DNA of 64,000 bases, taken from positions 1,553,501-1,617,500 of the forward strand of contig NC_060202.1 of assembly GCF_020623625.1 (NCBI RefSeq), written 5' to 3'. Source of the stretch: Saccharomycodes ludwigii. Taxonomy: Eukaryota > Ascomycota > Saccharomycetes > Saccharomycodales > Saccharomycodaceae. Under the pieces are notes generated by a model that worked only from the letters and a program-made list of their open reading frames with translations, searched no databases and was not told where the DNA came from. Within the stretch, counting starts at the first letter, position 1. Each line of letters starts with the position of its first letter. The position numbers were made by a program, and so were the translations under genes. Shown here one piece after another: positions 49,943 through 58,497 of this stretch.

Positions 49943-51133
49943 ATGACTAAAGAAGAAGAACAACAAAAAAAAAAAGAAAAAGAAATCGATGCTACAAATA
50001 CCCAAATTCAGGAAGCTTTGAGTGATTCAACAAAAAAAAGAAAAGCAGAGGATGAAATTGAAATTGATTTATCTAAGGGTGTTCCATTATCCAAAAAACA
50101 AAAGAGATTATTAAGAAGGGGTAAAGTAACATTGGAAGAAATAAATAAAAAATATAACATTGATCCAGCTTCTCTTGCCGAATTCGAAAAGGAAAATAAG
50201 GAAAAAACCGAAAAAGTTGCTGTTGCCAGTTCTACTGAAAAAACAGAGGAATCCAAATCCGCATCTCCATCAAAACAAGCCAAAAAGTACGGCGTTTGGA
50301 TTGGGAATTTGTCATTTGATACTACAAAGGAAGATATAATTAGATTTTTGACCGCTAAAATTGAAATAATTAAACCTGAAGATATCTTAAGAATTAATAT
50401 GCCATTTCAAAAAACGGATGGCAAAACAATTAAAAATAAAGGTTTTGCATATGTTGACTTTTCTTCTGTGGAGCAGATGGAAAAAGTTATTGGGCTAAGT
50501 GAAAACCAATTAAATGGTAGAAATTTATTAATTAAAAATTCCAAAAATTTTGATGGTAGACCCAAAAAGGAGGATAGTTTAATTTCTATGAGTAAGAACC
50601 CACCAAGCAGGATTTTATTTGTAGGCAATTTAAGCTATGATATTACTAAAGAATTGCTGGAAAAACATTTCCAACATTGCGGTGAAATTGTTAAGATCAG
50701 AATGGCCACATTTGAAGATAGTGGTAAGTGTAAAGGGTTTGCCTTTATTGATTTTGTCGACGAAGATGGTCCAACTAAAGCTTTAACTGATAAAAACTGC
50801 AGAAAAATTGCGGGTAGACCGATTAGAATGGAATTTGGTGAAGATAGAAGTAAAAGACAAGTTAAAAAAAGACCAATATCTGTTGAGAACAAATTTGCTA
50901 AAAGTCGTTCTACAAATAATTCCAAAAATGGAGAAATCAATTACAAAGAGCCTGGTCCTATACCAACAAATAAGGATAAAGAGAAGAAACCATCTAATAA
51001 TAACAAGAGAAATAATTCCAAGGCTTATAAAGACAATAATGACCGTTTGAAAAGTAGTGTTGCATTGGCTAATGCGCAAAGAGAATCTGCAGCTATTGTA
51101 AAATCTACTGGTAAGAAGGTTAAGTTTGATTAA
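49943..51133 (+). CDS. NOP13: Nucleolar RNA-binding protein Nop13
   Basis: Nop13 is a nucleolar RRM protein found in 90S pre-ribosomal particles. The frame extends upstream to a TTG, but the first ATG is at 49943 and gives 396 residues (403 in yeast). A Lys/Glu-rich N-terminus is followed by two RRMs. RRM1 starts near residue 115 (YGVWIGNLSFDT, with NKGFAYVDF as RNP1-like). RRM2 starts near residue 222 (RILFVGNLSYDI, KGFAFIDF). A basic Asn/Lys-rich tail follows, ending KSTGKKVKFD. It is co-oriented with MDG1, as YNL175C with YNL173C. Confidence 0.93.
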   Translation: MTKEEEQQKKKEKEIDATNTQIQEALSDSTKKRKAEDEIEIDLSKGVPLSKKQKRLLRRGKVTLEEINKKYNIDPASLAEFEKENKEKTEKVAVASSTEKTEESKSASPSKQAKKYGVWIGNLSFDTTKEDIIRFLTAKIEIIKPEDILRINMPFQKTDGKTIKNKGFAYVDFSSVEQMEKVIGLSENQLNGRNLLIKNSKNFDGRPKKEDSLISMSKNPPSRILFVGNLSYDITKELLEKHFQHCGEIVKIRMATFEDSGKCKGFAFIDFVDEDGPTKALTDKNCRKIAGRPIRMEFGEDRSKRQVKKRPISVENKFAKSRSTNNSKNGEINYKEPGPIPTNKDKEKKPSNNNKRNNSKAYKDNNDRLKSSVALANAQRESAAIVKSTGKKVKFD

Positions 51134-52414
51134 CAAATTTTGTTTTCTTTTTCTTTTTTTTTAATTTTGTTATGTTTTGTTTTTTGTTTTTTGTTTTTTG
51201 TCTTTTTTTTTTTTTTTTCTTTTTTTGTATATTAAATTAACTACGCCAAATACTGTTATAAAGAAGGGTTTCTTACGAATTGTAATCTATTTCAAATTTT
51301 TGTGGTGGGCCAATAGATCATAGTATATAGCATAATTAGTACCGATTCTAGACATTACTGATAAAAGACATAGTCTTGATTTAAAAACATTTAGGCCATT
51401 TACCATTACCTCGGTTAAATTTCTACCAGTACTTTTGGTTTGTTTTGTATGGAGAAAAAAAAAAAAAAAAAAAAAAAGTTTTAATCGGGTCGGTCTGGCT
51501 ATTGAGTGAAAAAAAGAAATCGAAAAACATGAAACTCGGGGTTAATGCTAAACCGGTCTTTTTCTGTATATTATTTCCCAAAGTATTCGGTAAGTCATGG
51601 TTATTTCGGCTAAAAAAATAAAAAAACAAAAAAAAAAACAGTTTAAAGATAAGCAAAGCTGAAAAAAAAAAAAATTTTTTATTATTAGGTAAAAGATTGA
51701 AATATTTAATTTTAATGCCGTTTGTATATGATAAATTTTTTCTTATCAATTCATTTATATTTCTTTTTAACCGATTTAGTAATAAATAATATTAAATCGT
51801 TTAATATTGCTCTAAGGTTCCGTAACCAAATTATAATACAAGATGTGTTGCTTTAAATGACTAACAACAAACTTTTTTTTTTTTTTTTTTATTTGTAATA
51901 ATCCTACCACATACTTTTTAATCTAAGTCTGAGGCACACCCTCTAACGGAAGTTGTAACAAAGATGGAAAAAGGGTAGCCTATTACTGAAAAAATAAATT
52001 AACCGAGACATATTCTTGTGACACTTTTTTTTTTCTTTTTATTGATTCCCCGCTTCACGTTTCGGGAATATACAGCGTGTTATATGCTTAAACCTTTCAA
52101 ACAATTTCTCCAAAGCACGACTTATGGATCATTTTTATTTTATTTTATTTTATTTTATTCAAAGTTTTAATGAAAAATAATAACCAAATAATAAATAAAT
52201 TGTATATAAAGAATTAGAGAATAGTTTTTCTCTCTCTCTTTTTTTTTTTTTTTTTTTCTCCCTTACTTTTACCTTGCCCTCCCCCTCATCCTTAAAAAAA
52301 ATTTTTTTTTAAAAATACATAAACAAGTAAACAAACCAACAAAGAAAAAAAAAACAAAAAAACATATTAACTCCTTGAAAGGGATCATATCCGCACATCT
52401 CCTTTTTAAACATA
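51134..52414. promoter_or_regulatory. ARO9 upstream region
   Basis: About 1.3 kb with no gene. It holds T and A runs (51202-51217, 51457-51477, 51872-51890), a TTTTA-type run (52137-52158), and the word TTAACCGA twice (51767-51774 and 51999-52006). Spaced CCG/CGG triplets occur around 51486-51625, of a kind used by zinc-cluster activators; yeast ARO9 is controlled by Aro80 through CCG-containing sites. The assignment is tentative. Confidence 0.4.
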
Positions 52415-54019
52415 ATGGAAGAATTAAAACAACGTTATACCAAATTTTTAAGTAAAAGAGATGCCTGGAAAAAAATTGAACCATTCTGGATCAATAACAA
52501 TTTGCCACAAAATTTGGTTCCACATGACTCTACAATTTATTTAGCGGGTGGCATGCCTAATGAATCTTTATTCCCCATTGAATCCATCCATATTAATGTC
52601 AAGAATTCTCCAGGTGTTAGTAATGCTAGTAATAGCACGGCTTTGGATATTAATGAAAAGATTGCTGATGGACAACTAACCAACATTTGGACTTATGAGC
52701 AAAATAAAGATAAGTTAGGTATATCCCAAGCTTTTCAATATGGAGAAAGCAACGGTAACCCCCAATTATTAAAGATCGCACGTGACATTATCACTAGTAT
52801 CCACAACACTCCACAATATGAAGATTGGGATGTTATTACGACTAATGGTTCTGCTGATTCGTTATACAAAGTGTGTGATTTGTTATTTGACGAAGATTCT
52901 GTTATGTTAATGGAAGAATTTACTTTCCCCTTGACCACCACTTACTTGAACAACACTGGAGCAGAAGAAATCCCATTAAAAGTTAACATTACCTCTGATG
53001 TCGAAAAACAAGGTATTGACACCGATTACATGGCTGATTTGTTAGATAATTGGTCTAAGTATTACCCAGAAAAGCCTAAACCAAAAGCTTTGTATACTAT
53101 TGCCACTGGTCAAAATCCAACAGGCGTTACTCAATCAGTCGCCAAAAGAAGGAGAATTTATGATATTTGCTCCAAACACAATATGCTAATTATTGAAGAT
53201 GACCCATACGGGTATTTGAAATTTACCCCATTTAGGCCTGAAGATCCAGATTACAATCCATATGAAAGCGGCGAAATTGATTTAAAGGTTTATTGTAATA
53301 AAGTATTGTCTCCATCTTATTTAAGATTTGATACTGATGGTAGAGTTATTAGGTGCGAAACATTCTCTAAAGTTTTTGCCCCTGGTATTAGAAGTGGGTT
53401 TATAGTTGCTAATAAATTTTTTATTAAAAGATTACATAACATGGCAATGTGTTCTACCAGAGAACCAAGTGGAGCATCACAATCTATTTTGACCAACATC
53501 TTATTAGATATGGGTGAAAATTATCAGAAGACTCATCCAGATTCAGAAAGTTATATTGATGGTTGGTTTGAATGGTGTAGAAAAGTTGCAAGTGCCTACA
53601 CACATCGTCGTAACGTTTTATTTCAAGCCTTAGAATCTACAGATGCCTTTAAAAAACATTTTTTTGAAATTAGTGAACCTTCTGCGGGTATGTTTGTTGC
53701 TCTTAATGTTACATTAAAACCAGAGTGGAAAACTGTTAATGATTATACAGGTGCTGCTGAAAAAGATGCCTACATCAAGGATGTTATGGATTATTTGAAT
53801 TGGATTCTATTAGAAGAAGGATGCTTAGCTGTTTTGGGTTATAAGATGACTGTTAATCAAAAGTTTTCATTGCATAGAGCCAATTTCTTGAGAATAACAT
53901 TTGCTCAAGCCGCCAATGATTGTATTTTAAGAGAGGCTGCTTTAAGATTAGCTAAGGGAATTGAAAGATTGAACTTGGAGTACGGCACAGACAAGCAGAA
54001 ATTTTGTATGAACAAATAA
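52415..54019 (+). CDS. ARO9: Aromatic aminotransferase II (Aro9)
   Basis: Aro9 is a PLP-dependent aminotransferase that starts catabolism of Trp, Phe and Tyr toward fusel alcohols. The 534-residue product resembles yeast Aro9 (513) more than Aro8: IYLAGGMPNESLFPIES, FQYGESNGNPQLL, KALYTIATGQNPTGV, IIEDDPYGYLKF and FIVANKFFIKRL all have close Aro9 counterparts. The PLP-binding Lys is Lys319 in ETFSKVFAPG. In yeast ARO9 is YHR137W, near SPS100. Here it lies between NOP13 and MEP2 instead, inside the otherwise collinear YNL175C-YNL176C interval. It is convergent with MEP2. Confidence 0.92.
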   Translation: MEELKQRYTKFLSKRDAWKKIEPFWINNNLPQNLVPHDSTIYLAGGMPNESLFPIESIHINVKNSPGVSNASNSTALDINEKIADGQLTNIWTYEQNKDKLGISQAFQYGESNGNPQLLKIARDIITSIHNTPQYEDWDVITTNGSADSLYKVCDLLFDEDSVMLMEEFTFPLTTTYLNNTGAEEIPLKVNITSDVEKQGIDTDYMADLLDNWSKYYPEKPKPKALYTIATGQNPTGVTQSVAKRRRIYDICSKHNMLIIEDDPYGYLKFTPFRPEDPDYNPYESGEIDLKVYCNKVLSPSYLRFDTDGRVIRCETFSKVFAPGIRSGFIVANKFFIKRLHNMAMCSTREPSGASQSILTNILLDMGENYQKTHPDSESYIDGWFEWCRKVASAYTHRRNVLFQALESTDAFKKHFFEISEPSAGMFVALNVTLKPEWKTVNDYTGAAEKDAYIKDVMDYLNWILLEEGCLAVLGYKMTVNQKFSLHRANFLRITFAQAANDCILREAALRLAKGIERLNLEYGTDKQKFCMNK

Positions 54020-54509
54020 TTGAATTAAAGTTTAACTAGCGTATATCTTTTAAATAGAAGTTACATAATATATTATATACACTGGGCCATCTTATAGATA
54101 TATAATATAATAACTGCTTTGCTCTTTACATTTTTTTTTTTTTTCCCTTCTATAATCTATAAAAACTTATCTGGGAAACAATCTTAAAAAAAAAAAAAAA
54201 AAAAAAATAGAGTATACAGGTAGTAAAAGATAATCTTCTTCAATATATCAACCAGTATACCCTTCAATCTTGAAGAAACGCACTGTACGGTCCAAAGGAG
54301 CCCAGAAGTAATATTAAGTATAATAAAGTGATATATATGTATATAAATATAAGCTTTATTTTTTATTTTTATTTTTTATTTTTATTTTAATTTTTTTTTT
54401 TTCCAAACAAAGAGAAATAATGGAATTGTAGAATGAAAATCATAATTAAATATTAAATGAAGTGAATAGAATCAAATGGTATATATGTATGTGTGTATAA
54501 TAAAAACAC

Positions 54510-54543
<34 letters not shown>

Positions 54544-54554
54544 TTTTTTTTAAA
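54020..54554. other. Convergent intergenic region ARO9 / MEP2
   Basis: About 535 bp with A runs (54186-54206), TTTTA-type runs (54358-54390) and a long T run (54517-54542). No gene. Confidence 0.4.
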
Positions 54555-56096
54555 TTAGTTGACAACTGGCTTAATATCTTCATCATCTATATCACCTTTT
54601 TCTTGTTTTTCATTAGAAGCAGTGTCTCTTTGAGCACCTCCATCGCTAGTGCTAGCGCCATTAACACTTGAACCATCTATTTGATCATCAATGGCATTGT
54701 GGGGCTCTGGCATCTCCATAACTGATTTAGATCTAACTGGCTCAGGAATATAACTAGCATCTTCATAAGTAAATTCACCGATTTGAGCGGCATCAGTACC
54801 TATTTCTTCCTCTTCTGGTGATAATCTCAATTTCAAAAATGGAATTCTGTCCATAGTCAATAGCAATATAGCAGTAATAGTACAATCCCATGCAATAACG
54901 GCACATAAAGAGGCTAATTGATAACCAACTTGTTTATAGTGATGGTTGATCCAACCACCTGGGATTGGACTAGATTCGTCACCAGCAGTCATATTAATAT
55001 AATCGGCAGCAAAAATACCAGTTAAAACATTGCCGATGGAACCACCAACACCATGCATGGCCCAGACATCCAACCCATCATCAATACCCAAGACTTGTTT
55101 TAGATCAACGGCAAAATTACAAGCTATCGCACCAACAACACCCCCAATAACAGCAGCCCATAGCGGAACGAAACCGGCCATCGGAGTAATAACAACTAAA
55201 CCTGTAACCACACCACAGCAAATTCCAACAGTTGTCCATTTACGACCACATCTGAACCAGTCAACAATCATCCAGGTTATACCACTGACGGCAGCACATA
55301 GATTAGTATTTACTAAAGAGTACCAAGCTCTGATAGTTGCATTACCAGCACTACCACCGTTGAAACCAAACCAAGCAAACCAAATGAAAACAGTACCCAA
55401 AACAACACTAGTGACAGAATGTGGTTTATATTTTGGAACTCCCTTTTTAGTTAATGGATCGTTACGTTTACCCAAAATCAAAGCATAAATCAAAGCTGCA
55501 TGTGCAGACGAAATATGAACAACTGTGCCACCTGCATAATCAATACTTCCCAAAACTACCAACCACCCGTTGGCATTCCAGGTCCAGCAAGCAATTGGAC
55601 AATAAACGATGGTGATCCATAAAAATAGAAAAACCATCATTGGAAATAGACGGGCACGCTCACAAGCACCACCGACCATCAACATACCTGTCACAATAGC
55701 AAACATCATTTGGTAGAAGGAGAACAAAATATCTGGTAAAGAAGAAACAGAACTTGGAGCACCAAGAACATTTTTAAAACCGAAAAATTCCAAAGTACCA
55801 ATAAATCCCTTCCCCCTAACATTATGAGCAAAGGCTAATGAGTACCCCCACCAATACCATTGAAAGGAAACAACACAACAGGCCATTAAAGAGGCCCACA
55901 ATAAAGACAACGCATGCTTCTTACGAGCTAAACCTGAGTATAATAAACCAATCCCAGGGACCATAAGCCACACCAAACATGAAGATACAGCAATCCATAC
56001 CATATCAGCTTTATCATATTGAGAATTTAAATCGGTTGTTAGAGAATTACCACCGGTTCCGTAACCAGTTGGAATACCTGTTAAGTTTACAGACAT
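54555..56096 (-). CDS. MEP2: High-affinity ammonium transporter Mep2
   Basis: Mep2 takes up ammonium at low concentrations and acts as a sensor for filamentous growth. The 513-residue product is highly similar to yeast Mep2 (499) and closer to it than to Mep1/Mep3. It starts MSVNLTGIPTGYGTGGNSLT with the Asn4 glycosylation site characteristic of Mep2. About eleven membrane segments follow. The twin pore histidines are His194 and His348, at the same positions as in yeast. The C-terminal regulatory region keeps GTDAAQIGEFTYE and PEPVRSKS, where Ser456 matches the Npr1-dependent site Ser457 of yeast. GATAAG sites in the long upstream region suggest nitrogen catabolite control. Confidence 0.96.
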   Translation of the reverse strand: MSVNLTGIPTGYGTGGNSLTTDLNSQYDKADMVWIAVSSCLVWLMVPGIGLLYSGLARKKHALSLLWASLMACCVVSFQWYWWGYSLAFAHNVRGKGFIGTLEFFGFKNVLGAPSSVSSLPDILFSFYQMMFAIVTGMLMVGGACERARLFPMMVFLFLWITIVYCPIACWTWNANGWLVVLGSIDYAGGTVVHISSAHAALIYALILGKRNDPLTKKGVPKYKPHSVTSVVLGTVFIWFAWFGFNGGSAGNATIRAWYSLVNTNLCAAVSGITWMIVDWFRCGRKWTTVGICCGVVTGLVVITPMAGFVPLWAAVIGGVVGAIACNFAVDLKQVLGIDDGLDVWAMHGVGGSIGNVLTGIFAADYINMTAGDESSPIPGGWINHHYKQVGYQLASLCAVIAWDCTITAILLLTMDRIPFLKLRLSPEEEEIGTDAAQIGEFTYEDASYIPEPVRSKSVMEMPEPHNAIDDQIDGSSVNGASTSDGGAQRDTASNEKQEKGDIDDEDIKPVVN

Positions 56097-57367
56097 ATTT
56101 GTAGTTGTGTATGGTTAGTTTATATGTAATCTATTAAATGTATATATTTTCCCGGATACCTTCGATAATAAGGATAATAATGTCAAAGAGATGATTGTTT
56201 TTTTTTTTTTTTTTTTTTTCCTTTCTCTTTCCTGTTTTTTTTTGTTTTACTTTACTTTATTTTTTATTCTTTTTAAATATAAAATGATATTGCTTAAAAG
56301 TTTTAATTACACTTTAGTTTATATATCAATATTTTTAAGTGTATAAATATATTTTCTTTTTGCGATGCTTTTTTTATTTTTTTTTTTTTTACCTCTTATT
56401 AAGGAATTATTATTATCATAATCAAAATGATTTTGATATCCTAAATTGTTTTCGTTTCCGGTTAATTCTCATTCATTATTCGTTCAATTAAGGAAATATT
56501 ATTGTCAAAGATAAGCTTTTTTTAGGATAAGAAAACAGTAATATTGCGAAGCAGCCTTTAATTTTGCAGGATAAAAATGGAATTTGTTTTTTTTTAACCA
56601 GAAGAGTAAAATATAATACAGCAGTAAAAAAAATAGTTCAGTATTAGTTGTTTTTTTGTTTTTTTGTCGTTATCTTTCTATCAAACAGACCGAGTAAAGT
56701 CGCACTACTATTTTTTACTCTTTTTAATAAGAGGGGAAAATGAATAATACGTATGAATTGAAAGCCCTATTTTATGTTTTATTTTAATCTTTTGTCAAAT
56801 TTTTACGCCGGTTTGATTATTCTTATGTATTTTTTTTTTTTTTTTTTTTACTGCAATTACTAATTTTATAAAGATTCTTTTTCATTGGTTAGCGATAAGA
56901 CCCTAGAGACGTGCGAAATTATACAATTTACCAAAATAAACGTAGGATTTTGTATTTTATTTTTTTTTTTTTTTTTTTTTTTTTTTTGACATTTTAACTA
57001 ATGAAAGAGAGACAAGGAAAGTCAGGAGTGGTTAAAACAAGAACAAAAACAAAAACAAAAAAATAAAAGAATCTTTTAAGGGTTTAGCCCGGTCATTTTC
57101 ATGTATTTTTATTTTCTATGACTAGATAGAGATCATCTAACGGTTCAACTAATATTTCTTTGATATACGTGCGTATTGATTAACTGATTGCTCATTTCTT
57201 TTTCCTCGTTTCTATCTATGCATAATAAAAAAAAAAAAAAGTGGCTGATCGTTGTGTCATGAGTTATTTATTTATTTTTTTTTTTCTTTCTATTATTATC
57301 ATTAAAGTTCTATTAGTCACCGTGTCTATCATTTAAAAATATACTCAAATACGTTGTATCTCTCTCC

Positions 57368-57398
<31 letters not shown>

Positions 57399-58497
57399 AA
57401 GATATATTAAAGGTGTCACGGTTTTAAGGCACTTTTATTATTTATAATTTGGACTGCATGTATTTTTTTTATTCGTCTTAGAAAAACAAACACAAAAAGT
57501 TTTTTTTTTTTTGTCTCAGAAAAATAAACACAAACATTTTTTTTTTTTTATTCTGATTTATTTTGTTTGTATTCAAAACTTTATGGTTCCTATTGAGTGT
57601 TTCCAAACAAGTTTGTCCAAAACAAAAACATTGATTGGTAACTATCTCCCTTGGTTTCGATAAAGCTACATATTTTTAAAAATTAATTTCCAATAATCGA
57701 GTAAACTAAAACTGATTTAGGTTAATTACCTAGTATATTCTTTGAAGAAGGATGATGCAATAATAGACGAGTAAATACTGTTTATTATTTTGCACGAATA
57801 GATATAATTTATTAGTATTACCAGATATTTGGATAAAAAAAAAAAAATCTATCTATATATATATATATATATGTATATGAACCTTAGATGTCAATGCAGT
57901 ATATTTCTTAATAGATGAAGAAAGGATAGGGTGATATGAAACATTACCCGGAAAATTAAAACATTAATGAAATTTGAAACACGTTTTTTCTTTTTTTTTT
58001 GGCGTGTAATAAATCTTTATCGAGCGAGGAAAATTTCTTTTTTTAGCAGCGAAAAATCAAGAAATAATCTAAGAAACATATGCAGCAAAATAAGTACACG
58101 TAAATGTTGCGCTTTCATTGCTTATGTTTATTGTTTATTGGACAATTAAGTGAGCTGTTAAAAACTGAGATCTACCTTTCCTTTCATACAGGCTTATTTT
58201 TTATTTTTTATTTTTTCTTTTTCTTTTTCTTTTTTTTTTATTTGATACAGTTTTCAACTTTTTATATTTATTTTTTTTTTTTTTTTTTTTTTTGTTTCCG
58301 AGGGCAATGGTAAACCAATTTCCTACATTTTGGACAATACCATAAGTTTATCAGACGGGTGTCTCTCTAATTAAATTTCGTAAGGTAGTACAGAATTCTA
58401 GGAGTAGGAAAAAATAAAAAACAACAATTAATTATATACAATTTGAAAAGAACTAAGAAAGAATAAACTTATAGAAAGACACAGGATAGGAGCACAG
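56097..58497. promoter_or_regulatory. MEP2/TDA7 divergent region with GATAAG sites
   Basis: About 2.4 kb with no supported gene. GATAAG occurs at 56510-56515, 56526-56531 and 56894-56899, about 410-800 bp upstream of MEP2, matching Gln3/Gat1-type control. A Reb1-type TTACCCGG lies at 57944-57951, about 550 bp upstream of TDA7. Several T runs (for example 56961-56987), (AT)n runs (57369-57391, 57855-57871) and a short ATG-started ORF at 57967 without coding character complete the region. Confidence 0.55.

Noticed and set aside
57967-58149. 60-codon ATG-started ORF upstream of TDA7
   Set aside because: It includes a poly-Phe run from a T tract and shows no family signal.
58280-58292. T-tract followed by TTTCCGAG, CDEIII-like
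   Set aside because: The core is imperfect and there is no CDEI upstream.
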